Shown here in pieces: positions 21,935 to 33,048 of a stretch of 64,000 nucleotides of DNA. Numbering within the stretch: position 1 is the stretch's first letter; the number at the start of each line of letters is the position of its first letter. Position numbers and translations under genes: made by a program. This DNA comes from Heterocephalus glaber. Taxonomy: Eukaryota > Chordata > Mammalia > Rodentia > Bathyergidae. The notes beneath the pieces were generated by a model, which was not told the DNA's origin, made no database searches, and was given only the letters and a program-made list of their open reading frames with translations. The stretch is taken from positions 32,070,920 to 32,134,919 of the forward strand of contig NW_004624734.1 of assembly GCF_000247695.1 (NCBI RefSeq), read 5' to 3'.

Positions 21935-23165
21935 CCCCTGTTTTGTCTCTCAGTATTCTGGAGCTCCCTGTGGTCCCTTTTCAGACGTTTGGTCAAAGAC
22001 CTAAAGTCCTCTTTCAAAAGATTCTGGAAAGGTTGTTGTTTCTCTGGACTAATGATCTCACTAGGAGGAAAACTCAAATTAAACTTCTCTGCAGCACTCT
22101 ACTCTCCTTGGTATAAGTCCCGCGATATCATCTCCACAATGGAGACAGAAGCTAATCACCACAGAAACAAGAGTGTGCGCTTCTCGATCAGCATTAAAAT
22201 ATTTTTCAGCTGTTCACAGATTAAGGAAAGAACTTCCTTGTCAGTGAAAATCCCAACTATTGTCAATTCTGCTATGAAACACAAATCAGTTGTTAGCTTG
22301 GTAATGTTAGGAGTTTTCTCCTCTTTCCTTGCTTCAAAATGTTTTCTCCAGACCTGAAGAAGTGAGGGGGCAAAGTCAGCATAGTGCTGGTGAAAGAGAA
22401 AACACAGGTGCACAGCACAATCCGCATCAGAGATTTTTAGTTTGGGTTCTACAATGGAAGCCACAGCCTCTGTGATATATTTGCTTAAATTTAGGCCATT
22501 AAAATCATGGGACAAGGAGTCTCCCTGTTGTTCTGGAATAGTTTTTAGTTTCTTGACAAAAGCAGTATTTTTCTTCAAACTTGAGTCCAGGCAGCTAAAG
22601 AAATTTTCCTCTAGTCGGTTGTCTGGAGCATTTTGGTTTTTGCTACAAAGTTCCTTTCTTTTTTTTTTTTTTTTTTTTCGGTACTGGGGATAGAACTCAG
22701 GACCTTGTGCTAGCAAGGCAGGCGCCGGAACCAGAGCTAAATCCCTGGCCCTACAAAGTTCCTTTCTTAATTGATATGGTTCCCAAGCTTCCTGATGAAG
22801 CTGAAGGGATTCTTCCTTCTCTTTTAACTGAACAGCTTCTTCTTGCTGATGTTTTGCTTGCTCTTCTTGCTTTTTTCTCTTCATGTTTCTTTTTGCTTTA
22901 ATTCTTCCTCTGTTTTCACCTTTTCTTTTTTTGCGTTGTCTTCCTTTTTCCTCTTATCTTCTTCTAGTTTCTTCTTTTTCTCTTCAGGGACCTTACTGAC
23001 CTCTTTCTTGGCAGTGATCTTGAGGTAGTCTTTTGGTTTTTCCTTGCTGCTCACTGGCCACTTTTCACTGCAGTCTTTCTCCTTGTTGTTTAGCAGAGAT
23101 TCTTTTTCTTCCATATGTGCTAACTTTTTACACTCAGCTGGCATTATGTGACCCAGAACAATCTC
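21935..23165 (-). pseudogene. UPF2: processed pseudogene of UPF2 (5' part)
   Basis: Read on the minus strand from 23144, the sequence encodes a protein starting MPAECKKLAHMEEKESL, which follows the N-terminus of UPF2, the nonsense-mediated decay factor that bridges UPF1 and UPF3. The lysine/glutamate-rich N-terminal region is followed by clear first-MIF4G-domain sequence (ENFFSCLDSSLKKNTAFVKK, HDFNGLNLSKYITEAVASIV, LCFLFHQHYADFAPSLLQVW). Roughly the first 300 of about 1270 residues are covered and no introns are present, so it is a 5' retrocopy. Frameshifts lie near 22885 and 22200. An ID SINE is inserted at 22661-22750. Homology is lost near 21935. The bases just above 23144 may be retrotransposed 5' UTR. 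The parent family is certain; non-functionality is inferred from the frameshifts and truncation. Confidence 0.93.
22643..22768 (-). repeat. ID SINE inserted in the UPF2 retrocopy
   Basis: Body and poly-T tail 22661-22750 (TCGGTACTGGGGATAGAACTC ... AGAGCTAAATCCCTGGCC). Perfect 18-bp direct repeat CTACAAAGTTCCTTTCTT at 22643-22660 and 22751-22768. Insert plus duplication is 108 bp (36 codons), so the host reading frame stays open across it. Confidence 0.98.
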
Positions 23166-23398
23166 GAGCTTGTTGTCAACATTAGCCCTGGGTTCCCCAA
23201 CACCAACTCCAGCTTTCTGGCTCTGTCCCCTCCTCCCCCATCATTGTGTAATTTTAAACTAGTTACTACTTCTCTAAGTCTTGGTTTGTTTTTTGCTAAA
23301 AGAGCTTAAATAAGATAATACACTATAGGTAAGCCACAGAGTCTGTTCTATATTGGAGCCCAACACAAGCTCCTCCCTCCTCCTTACACCAAACAAAT

Positions 23399-23513
23399 CT
23401 CCTAGGCCTGTGGGGATTTAGCTCAGTGGTTCCGCTGCCTGCTTCGAAAGCGCAAGGACCGGAGTTCGATCGCCGGTACCAAAAAAAAAAAAAAAAAAAG
23501 CTCCTAGGCCTGT
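23399..23513 (+). repeat. ID SINE with 13-bp target-site duplication
   Basis: Body GGGGATTTAGCTCAGTGG ... GGAGTTCGATCGCCGGTACC with pure A19 tail. Direct repeat CTCCTAGGCCTGT at 23399-23411 and 23501-23513. Intact tail and duplication suggest a young insertion. Confidence 0.97.
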
Positions 23514-23929
23514 CAGTTTTATCACTTAAGTATTTTACCCATCCACTCTCATCCATGCCTACCTGGATTAGTGTGACTGCTCTTGCAGCTTGCAGCCAAT
23601 CTGTGCCCCTCAAATTCACGACACACACTGCGGAGGTGTGCACCTCTCCAACCCCGCCTCTTGCCCCTCCGGGACCGGATTTCCAAGTCGGCCACGTTGA
23701 GATACCAGGCATTCCTCTGTACACCATGCAGTTTCCTGGCTCTGTGTATTAGCTCCTGCTGCTCCTACTGCCTGGGATAACCTCCCACACTGGATCTTTT
23801 ATTCCTGCAGGCTCACTGGGGTTTCACTTCCCCCAAAAAGACAAACCTGCATCCTCCTTTCCCATGTGGCCCAGTGCTCCTCTTCTGTGTCCCCACTGCC
23901 CCGCCCATCCACTTTCTCCCAGGATCTAC
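23514..23929. other. intergenic, nothing recognised
   Basis: Pyrimidine-rich sequence with no assignable repeat or gene. Confidence 0.4.
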
Positions 23930-24090
23930 CTCATGTACCACATTTTTGTCTCTGAGTTTCTCTGCCAGCCTGTGCATGGCAGGGATTGTGGCCTTTTCAT
24001 GTCCATACACATAACATCTAGCATATTCTCTGACACACAGATGGCACTCAGAAAAATATTTATTGAGTGAATGAACAGATATAGCATCAC
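23930..24090 (+). repeat. L2 LINE 3' end
   Basis: GCATGGCAGGGATTGTGGCC, CATCTAGCATATTCTCTGAC and AATATTTATTGAGTGAATGAAC follow the L2 3' terminus. Confidence 0.7.
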
Positions 24091-24484
24091 CATTCCCTCT
24101 GTTAGGTTTAGAGGCACTGTTTAGTTCGTAGTTCATAAATCTGTTGTCTTTGTGGCTCAGAAGCAGGGCTTCCTTGGCCAGGGGCTTGTGGAAGGCACAG
24201 TGCTAACGGTAACACTTGCATAAATGCATGTGTGTGGCTGAGTGATGATGCGTGGACCAATGTGGCTGGGCTGATACCTGCTTACAACAGCACTGCCAGG
24301 CTCTCTGAGACTCAGAGGCATTTTCTTTGCCTCTTCCATGTCTTTCAAGTATCTTAATTCAGGGCCCTTCCTGTCAGTGAAAGTCTTCCTTTAGCTTCTT
24401 CACTCACTTCTGAATTGACCTAAGTACTTTTGCAGAGGACCCAGCCATTCTTCCTGTAAATCAGGTGACCCTCCATTTCTATAC
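24091..24484. other. intergenic, nothing recognised
   Basis: No repeat or coding signal identified. Confidence 0.4.
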
Positions 24485-24672
24485 TTGCTTTTTGGTGCTG
24501 AAGATTAACTCCAAGACCTCTGCACTGAGGTACGTCCCCAGCCCTTTAACATTTTTTGTTTTGTTTGGAGACACGGTCTTGCTAAATTGCCCAGGCTGGG
24601 CTCATACTTTGCACTCCTCCTGCCTCAGCCTCCCAGAGTGCTGGGATTACAGGCACATGGCACCAGGCTGGG
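24485..24672 (-). repeat. B1-dID composite SINE, antisense
   Basis: GGTGCTGAAGATTAACTCC ... GTACGTCCCCAGCCC (ID part), then GAGACACGGTCTTGCTAAATTG, TCCTGCCTCAGCCTCCCAG and GATTACAGGCACATGGC (B1 part). Confidence 0.75.
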
Positions 24673-24729
24673 CCATTTGCACACTTTGGAATCTGTGATT
24701 TAACCAACTATGGACTGAAAATCCGTAGG

Positions 24730-24800
24730 AGAGAGGGCTGGAGAGTGGTGGAGTATAGTACTTGCCTAGCATGTGCGAGGCCCTAAATTCAGGACCTTAA
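24730..24800 (+). repeat. diverged ID-like SINE
   Basis: GAGTGGTGGAGTATAGTACTTG and CCTAGCATGTGCGAGGCCC resemble the general rodent ID consensus (GCTTGCCTAGC) rather than the local TTCCRCCACCTGCC subfamily. The tail runs directly into the TA/CA microsatellite. Confidence 0.65.
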
Positions 24801-24801
24801 A

Positions 24802-24807
<6 letters not shown>

Positions 24808-24832
<25 letters not shown>

Positions 24833-24835
24833 TCT

Positions 24836-24882
<47 letters not shown>
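24808..24882. repeat. (TA)n-(CA)n compound microsatellite
   Basis: About 11 TA units, a short interruption, then about 20 CA units. It begins in the A-tail of the preceding ID-like element. Confidence 0.95.
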
Positions 24883-24883
<1 letters not shown>

Positions 24884-24885
24884 TA

Positions 24886-24976
24886 TAGGCCCGGGGGATT
24901 TAGCTCAGTGGTGCCGCCTCCTGCCTCACAAGCACAAGGTCCCCAGTTTGATCCCTGTACTAAAAAAAAAAAAAAA
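24886..24976 (+). repeat. ID SINE
   Basis: GGGGGATTTAGCTCAGTGGTG ... CAGTTTGATCCCTGTACTAAA with a poly-A tail. Confidence 0.93.
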
Positions 24977-25039
24977 GGACCTAGGTACTGCAAAAAATAA
25001 ATGAAAATCAGCCCGGGGGACTTGTTGACTATGTGCACT

Positions 25040-25255
25040 TCCTTTTCTTGTCAATCCCTGAACAATATACTATAACTATTATTTGTGTAGCATTTCTATC
25101 ATATTAGACATTATAAGTAATCTAGAAACGGAGAGTATACAGGAGGACACGCATCGGTTATAAATCAACTTGTGCCACTTCATCTAAGGCTTGAGCACCT
25201 ACAGATGTTGGTATCTGTAGGGGTCCTGGATACCAAGGATGACTATGAATTAAGC
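25040..25255 (+). mobile_element. Tigger-type DNA transposon fragment
   Basis: ATTATAAGTAATCTAGAAACGG, AGAGTATACAGGAGGACACG, CTTGAGCACCTACAGATGTTGG and GGGGTCCTGGATACCAAGG match the 3' non-coding end typical of Tigger/pogo elements of mammals. Confidence 0.65.
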
Positions 25256-25689
25256 CCTATCAAGCTAGGTGCAAGATGGACACATTTGCTGTCCACATCA
25301 GAGCGCTGAGCCTATTGAAGGTTCACATGCTACTCATCTTCAGACTCACTGGCCCACAGAGGAGCCCACCTAGAGGTGCCTGTGATCCCAGAGTCCGCCT
25401 GAGACTACCCTGCCTCTTCCCCCATCACTGCTAGACCAACACCCTCCTTTTACTAACCCTAGGAAGTTTAGCTGGGTACCAAGCACATTCGTCAATTTTG
25501 CCCTCCTTCCTCATTCACTAACTATAATAAAGCTTTGTCAAGTGCAAGGGTCTGTGGGGTCCTGAGCCAGTTCCACTCTTCGATCCTCAGTTTCCCCACC
25601 TGTCAGGCGTGTGTGTATGAGAAGGGACCCTGGTGTAAATAGACCACTCAGGGCCCTCCCACCCAGTTTTCAGGGTGGTGTTGGGGTCT
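25256..25689. other. sequence upstream of the CpG island
   Basis: CpG-poor unique sequence leading into the island. No repeat assigned. Confidence 0.4.
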
Positions 25690-25895
25690 GTACGAGGCGG
25701 AGGATGCTGGCAGACCGTAGGCGGTACTAGCCGCACCCACCTTGCCACCAGGATAGAAGGCAAGGCAGCAGCCACCCAGGAAGGCCGAGGCAGTGCAGCG
25801 AAAAGGAGCCTGGGGCGAGGCGGGAACGCTAGGCGAGCCCTGAGAGCTCTTCGCAGGCGAGAAACCTGGCTGTGGAGGGGCAGGGATCATCGGGT

Positions 25896-25920
25896 CGCGC
25901 CGGGCGGGGCGGGGCGGGGG
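25896..25920. promoter_or_regulatory. tandem GC boxes (Sp1/KLF type)
   Basis: Three overlapping GGGCGGGGC-type motifs in a row about 830 bp upstream of the start codon. A further cluster lies at about 26286-26314 (GTGGGCGGGGGCG and GGGCGGGGCC). Confidence 0.7.
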
Positions 25921-26365
25921 TAGTGGCGGAGTCCGGAAATTCCTTTCCTTTGCTGCCCTCCCTGCCCCCTTTCCTAGGGTGCCCGCTGGTCCTAAATCAG
26001 GTTACCGAGAAAGAGAAAATGAAATGCTCTCCGGGTTTCTCCGCACCGCCTCTCCAGCCCTCGCCTAGCCCTGGGCTTGCAGCGCGAGCCGGAGCGCGGG
26101 GAGGCCGGGGCTCCCGAGTTGGGGGCCTCCCCGCCGGTGCGCAACCAGTCCAATCCCCGGCGGCTCCCAGGTTCCCGAGTACGCTGCAGCTCGGTCCCTG
26201 AGCTCTGGAAAGCGTGCCCCGGCTTCGGTCCCGTTCAGTTTAAGCTGGTGTCACATGAGCCGCGGGGGAGTGGGAACCCGGGGAGTGGGCGGGGGCGTGC
26301 GCGCCGGGCGGGGCCGCCAGTCCACCTCTGTACACCGCGGCCCGCCTGACGGATGCCAGGAATTC

Positions 26366-26413
26366 CCAATGAGCGGCGATGGGGGGAAGTTTGGGCAACT
26401 CGACCTGGCCAAT
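26366..26413 (+). promoter_or_regulatory. pair of CCAAT boxes
   Basis: CCAAT at 26366-26370 and CCAAT (in GGCCAATGG) at 26409-26413, 43 bp apart. The spacing and position in the CpG island fit NF-Y sites just upstream of transcription start. Confidence 0.6.
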
Positions 26414-26449
26414 GGAGAACCTCGGGAGGGCTCTGCCCTTGCCCGCCCT

Positions 26450-27387
<938 letters not shown>

Positions 27388-27930
27388 TGACGGCTGCCTC
27401 GGGGTCTGTTTGGAGGTGGACCCGCGAGGAGTGCGGAGGGAACCGGGGACCGTCCGCGGGCTCCCCAGCGGGCCCTCTGGGGGTGGAGTCAGGACGGCTA
27501 ACCGTTCCATTGCCTAACTCAGTGGGCTGGTAGCGAAGGCTTTCATGTGCGTCCTGCCTCCCTGACCTCTGCTCTTTTCCTGGAGAAGAGCGAGTGTGAG
27601 CAGCTTGATTCACGTGGAGGGGTTCCAGGGCGAGGGACGGACTCCAGAGATCTTTGGGGTCAGTTGTGGATCTCTGCTTAGCCTCGGAGCTGTGTCCCGG
27701 GCGCCGTGTGCGGGGTGCTCGCTCCGAGACCAGGGCCGGGCTAGGGAGCTGGCGAGGGGACCCGGTTATAGTGGCGAGTAGCAGGAAGAGGTCAGAAACC
27801 ACGCTTGTTGGGGAGGGGAGCGCCCCAACACTGCCCTGCTTCCTGCCTGCGCGGTGAGCCCTTGCCCCCGGCAGCCACGTACCCTGTCTCCCCCCGCCCC
27901 CCCAGCTGCCGGCTCCCATCCGGTCCCTCC

Positions 27931-30137
27931 CCGTTTCATACTCCTCCCTCCCGCTGATCTGGGAATGGGGGGGGGACAGGATGGCTCGTCCCTCTGGATA
28001 GTGCGGTTAGGGCTGGGCTTGAGGGAGAGTGCTCATGTCCAAAAATGGTAACATTCATTCCCTTTTTTAAACTTAAAAGGGGGGTAGTTTAGAGAGCCGA
28101 CTGAAGTTTTTTTTCTCAGCCAAAGGCATCCTGTATTAGCTCACTCAGGAATCCTAAGCTCTGAAACGGTGCCCTTTATACTCACTTCATCAGACCAGCA
28201 GAGGTAATTTAGAACACACACAATGGGCTTCCCCACAGTGGCGAGCTGGGTCCCTCCCTGGGGGTTCTGCTGTGCCCGGCCTTAGACATGGACAGCACGA
28301 GGGAAGGTCCTCTGACTTCTTTGTAGCAATTGCTTAACTATCCACCCTCTTCCTCTTGGTGCCCTCCGGGACAGCTGGGGGCTGAGGGGCTGCCGACACC
28401 CCCCGACACATTCAGCTTCCTGAGACCATGGGGCTGTTGGTGGAGCTGAAAATTGAGTGGGCAACTTGGAGATTGCCGGGGGAGACAAGGCAGGGGACTC
28501 TTATTTTTTAATTTCAAGGTGACGCCTTCTGGAGAATAGATTTAAAGTTGGGCGGGGGAGTGGGAGTAGGATGGTAGATGTCCTGTGATCTTCCCTGGAG
28601 AGCCCAAGACAAGAAGTCCCTGCTGGTAGCAACGAGTTTGGACCTGGAAGGGGCAGGAGTGATGGCATTGCCCAAGAACCAGGCCCTGGAATGGCTGTGA
28701 GACTCAGTCCCTGCAGGACAGACTGACCCCAGGTCTACCCATAAGCATTCAGTGTTATCAAATACATGAATGAACATATTAAATGTATTTGGTAAGAAAA
28801 ATACAGGTTCCCAGAATTGTGACCTGGTGGGAACAGGCCATCCTGGAAATTTGGCCATCTAGAGGCCAAATGCAAGTGTCAAGAGCTGGCCCTGGCAGAT
28901 GTGTGTGTGCCTGCCACTGTTCTAATCATGTCACCTAGATTATCCCAGATGTTGCTCCCAGCAGCTGTGTGAGCCAGGTGCACATGAGGTTGAGGAAATG
29001 AGGGCCAGAGTGGGGAAGTAACCAGCCCTGAGTCCTAGGCTAGAGCACGGTAGGGCTCTGATATAGCTATGTTGGGAACAGGCAGCTTCCGTTCTTTTGT
29101 GTCTTCTTGGCCTGGCATCCAGAGCTGGAGGGTCTCGAGACCAGGGGAGCACACACCTGCTTTGGGAGGATTGACATCTGGCGACAGGCACAAGGGTCTC
29201 TGGTTCTGACTTGGTCCAAGGCTCTTGTACCCCCTGCCATTAATTCTCTATGTTTCCTTTGTGGGCTTCAGTTTCCAATCTGTAGAATTTCTATCCTGCC
29301 AGGTTCTCATCAGGGTGATAAGGATATAGGGAAGTGGTATTATGTAAGACTTACAGCAGCTTGTAGTTTTTCACACTCACCTTACTTGTGGGAGGGGAAG
29401 GGGTTGTGGGGGACCAGACCCCACAGGTAGAGAGAGGCCACCTGTTGCTGGGGGAGGCAGGGGAGGGATTGGAAGAGGGGGAGCAGGACAGTGGGAGCCA
29501 AAGGTCACTGGGTGGGAGGCAGAAGACCCTGTTTTTAGCCCTGGTGCAACTATGAGTATTGGTGAGACTCTAGGCAAGTCATTTATTTCCCTGAGCATTT
29601 TAAAATTAGATCATTCCACAAATGCTTTGTGAGCACTTGACTCTGAGCCAGACACTGTTCCCTGATGTCCCTGAGCCACTGTGTAAGCTAGACAGACTGG
29701 TTCCCTATCCTTGGGGTGCTCCCGTTATTTTTCCTCACCTGTAAGTGGACTGCATTCCTGCCCCACTGACTCCAGTGCTCTTCTGGGTTCCAATGAAAGG
29801 ATGCAGTCGGAAATGTTTCCTGGGGAAAGAAAGGTAGAAGTCTGAGCAGGCAAGAGGCGTGACTCAAGGAAGCCAGCGGGGTTGGCCATGGCTTGTCCCT
29901 CCTTCAAAGAATGCTTCAGTATGGAGTTCTTCAGGCTGGTCCTCCTGCCTCCAGATGCAAAATGCAATTACCGAACGGACAGAGCAGGTGGAACAGAGGA
30001 GGTGCCTATGCTTTGCCAACATTCACAGTTTTCCTGAACTTCCAGGTTGGCTCTAAACCCACCTTTCTTAGGGACAGCTGTTTTCAGGATGACCATGGCT
30101 CTTAACTCACTTGACCTCACATGGATCTCACCCCACT

Positions 30138-30138
<1 letters not shown>
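27931..30138. other. intron 1, proximal, repeat-poor
   Basis: Free of ID and B1 SINEs. A weak sense MIR-like block lies near 29520-29640. Contains the CArG box at 28039. No alternative first exon could be identified. Confidence 0.5.
28039..28048. promoter_or_regulatory. CArG box (SRF site)
   Basis: CCAAAAATGG is a perfect CC(A/T)6GG, 1.18 kb downstream of the exon 1 donor and just past the CpG island. ACTN1 is an established target class of the MRTF-SRF cytoskeletal programme; use of this particular site is inference. Confidence 0.55.

Positions 30139-30192
<54 letters not shown>
30139..30192. repeat. (GT)n microsatellite
   Basis: About 26 GT units with one terminal interruption (GTATG). 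Confidence 0.97.
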
Positions 30193-30195
<3 letters not shown>

Positions 30196-31124
30196 ATGTG
30201 CAGGTGTCAGGCAGGCTGGACAGAATATTGATTTAGAGTAGTATCCTGGCTATATGCTTGCAAGCTTGTGGTTCCTCTCTTAGGCTCCAATACTTTATAT
30301 ATAAATGAGCTGATGTGGGTTGATGTTTGATGTGTAAAATGGCAGCTTTTGCTGTTAAATAGTGTTGTCCTCTTTCCCTCTGAAGTCCTGGACCTTCTGG
30401 TTGAATGTGTATTCCCACAGGTGGCAGCCCTGGGGCTTTTTTATATGGAGAGGCTTAATCAATATTTGTTGAGTGAATGGATGTTGAAACAGAGCGGTGA
30501 CCTTGGCAGGTGAATGAAGGTGGCTGTGGATAAGGTCCAGATCCTGCTTCTGTACCCATGCCAAGCCAGGTCACAGGGGAGAGGCCACATTGTTTTTCTG
30601 CTTCTGGACAGCAAGACCATCACAGAAGCTGACCAAGACATTGGTTGAGGTGGGGAACTGCAAAGAGGGGAGGCCCTGCACAACTGGGTTTACCTTGGGA
30701 TGGACAGGACATCGAAACCAGGGTGGTACCTGGAGGGAATGAAACTGGAAGAGGAAAGAACTGGCTTTCCTATCTTCAGATCCCTTTCTGCTCTGCATTT
30801 TGGGCTGCCCATCCCATGCCAGCATTCATAGGGCCAGGAACTCAGCCTGTCCTGTTCTCTCCTGAATTCTTAGTACCCAGCATAGGAGCAGGGGTTGTTG
30901 TAGGTGGGGTGTTAAGAAATATCACTGAAAAAAATTGGATAAATGGCATCATGCATGCCTCCCAACCCTGTACTGGGGGTTGGGGATAGAGGTGAAATGT
31001 TTTTTGTTCCAGGTAAACCATTCCATCCTGGGGCTGCACCCTAGTTCCAGCCTCAGCATGTGCTCTAGGCACACTGGGGGTCCGAGTCTTAGTTCCTCCA
31101 CTGTCTAACTCTTCCATCTTGGGC
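30193..31124. other. intron 1, nothing recognised
   Basis: No rodent SINE, no coding signal. Confidence 0.4.
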
Positions 31125-31290
31125 AAGGAAGGCACTTACGCTCTCTGGGCCTGGGGATACCCTCGGGGAAATGCGGTAACAGTGCCTGTCTCACATAGTT
31201 GCATGGATATTTAAATGAAATACTGTATGCAGGGATCTTAGCATATCACCTAGGTGTAGTGAATGCTCATAAATGTTAGCTGTTGGAGGA
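31125..31290 (+). repeat. MIR
   Basis: CACTTACGCTCTCTGGGCCTGG, TCACATAGTTGCATGGATATTT and GTGAATGCTCATAAATGTTAG follow the 3' two thirds of MIR. Confidence 0.7.
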
Positions 31291-31388
31291 ACCAGTGTTT
31301 GGCTGGACTTTACCAATAGGCTTTGCATAAACCCATCTTTGAAGGAGTCAGGGTTGCTAGGGGTGTGTGGGAATTGTGTTGTCCTTGA

Positions 31389-31430
31389 CCTTTGATCATG
31401 AGTTCTTCAGCTCTGGTTCATTCTGAGTCA
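31389..31430. promoter_or_regulatory. TCF/LEF-type and AP-1 motif pair
   Basis: CCTTTGATC at 31389-31397 is a good TCF/LEF (or DR1 half-site) match. TGAGTCA at 31424-31430 is a perfect AP-1 core 27 bp further on. The repeat-free context makes a small enhancer possible, but short motifs also arise by chance. Confidence 0.3.
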
Positions 31431-32849
31431 TGAAACCTGTCTTCTCGCTCTCCTTACCTGAGAAAGCATACAGACTCTCTTGCCTAGCCTTTTCCCTACT
31501 TCTGGGTATCCAGGATGAAGGGATGGATGTTAAAAGTGCTGAAAAACCTCCTCAGCTTGTGGGAAAATAACTGCACAGTAGAAATGGACTCTAAAAGCCA
31601 TTTAGCCCAGTAGAGCCCCACCATTCAATAGCAGAGGGCCTTCCTTGGCCACAGGTTCCCAGCCTTGCTTTACCTGATGCAGTGCCTTCCTCTCCAAACC
31701 CTCACTGATTAGCAGAGTGATTGACCAATCCTGCAGGAGAAGTAGACTGGTATGGGGTTGGGCTGGGCCCTAAGGCCTCAGGTAGAGGCTGCTGGCGCTG
31801 AACCAGGCAGGTGTGAGAAGGCCCGGAGTGCCCTGCTACCCAGATTTTCCAGTGTTGAGGGGCGGTGGGACCTCTAGGGGCTGCCCATGTCACTGGACAC
31901 TGGAGTTGGGATTGTAGGAGTGAGAGGCTGCAGGCTCCTTCAGGCGGCCGGGCCACCATCCTCCTCAGGAGGGAAAGGAGGAAACTGGTTTGCTGGAGGC
32001 TGACTTAGGGAAGCACTGCAGGGCCGCCTCCCTTTCCATTTTCTCCGGGAAGGCCTGGGGCCGGGCGCCTGGCCAGTGGCCACAAACCAGGAATCTGGCT
32101 TGAGGACTTGTCACACAAGCCTTGGTCCCTCCTGTGGGTCTGGAGCCAGGGTGGGGCAGCCCGAGCCTGAGATATGAACTAGTCATGAGCATTCACTGTG
32201 TGGCCCTAGGAAAGAGCCTGGCCCCGAAATAGTAAATCAGTGAGCGTTAATTGAGCCCCTTGTGGGTATCAGATGTGCTGCTATCTGTGTGGGGTCATGG
32301 AAATCACATTTTAGGTGCAGAGGAGACCAGAAAGACCCAGGGTCACCTTAGGCTGTGCTAGTAATGACCTTGAGGAATGGCCCAAAACAGGCGCTGTGGC
32401 CACTGTGGGTCTGGAGCCAGCATTTCAGCCTGGGGAGCAGGGAGGGGGCACTGTGAGTCCAGGCTGGTGACATGGGGGCCCCAAAGCACTGTTCATGACC
32501 TCGCTTGCCTTTTCCCTGTGTTCCATTCAGGTATCCCAAAGTGGCTGTGGAGGGAACGGGCCAGGGTGGCCAGGGCTTCTTCTGAATCAGATGGATCCCT
32601 CCCAGATGGATCAGTGAAAACTGGCTGTCCCCAGCAGTTGGGGGAGGGTTGTCTCCACAGACCGGAGGTGGGCAGAAACAAAGCTTTCTTGAAGATACCC
32701 ATGAGGTGAGGTGGGTGCTCCTGCTGTCCTGTTCTGCAGGTGGGAGCTGGTGTAGCAGCTTGCAGCATTTCCGGGATCCCGACCCGCAGGTGGCATGCTG
32801 GGACCTGGACTGGCATTTGAACTCCTCACAGCTTTGCTGCTTATAAACA
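31431..32849. other. intron 1, nothing recognised
   Basis: Unique, GC-moderate sequence. Overlapping frames up to 170 codons on the minus strand (32348-32860) have no similarity to known proteins by inspection. Confidence 0.4.
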
Positions 32850-33048
32850 AATGCTGTCATGTGTAGGAACGTTTAACCAAAGACAAGCATATGCAGACAA
32901 ATCCCTCACTGATGGAGATGTTCTGGAATTAGTGGTGGTGGCTGCACCACCTCGTGAATATATTCAACACCACTGGATGGAGTACTTCAAAATGGTGACA
33001 TTGAATTATATCTCAATTTTGGAAAGACTAATAGAAAGCAGAAAATGA
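32850..33048 (+). repeat. L1M LINE 3' end
   Basis: GATGGAGATGTTCTGGAATTAG, GTGGTGGCTGCACCACCTCG, TGAATATATTCAACACCACTGG and TTGAATTATATCTCAATTTTGG follow the L1M 3' terminus closely. Confidence 0.8.

Noticed and set aside
23399..23513. Possible tRNA gene (intact A and B boxes)
   Set aside because: The cloverleaf is not maintained, a poly-A tail and target duplication flank it, and dozens of copies exist: it is an ID SINE.
30414..30428. CTCF-like motif (CCCACAGGTGGCAGC)
   Set aside because: Only the core fits; two central positions disagree with the consensus and there is no supporting context.
32851..33048. 65-codon frame that looks protein-like
   Set aside because: The nucleotide sequence is the 3' end of an L1M element, which is non-coding there.
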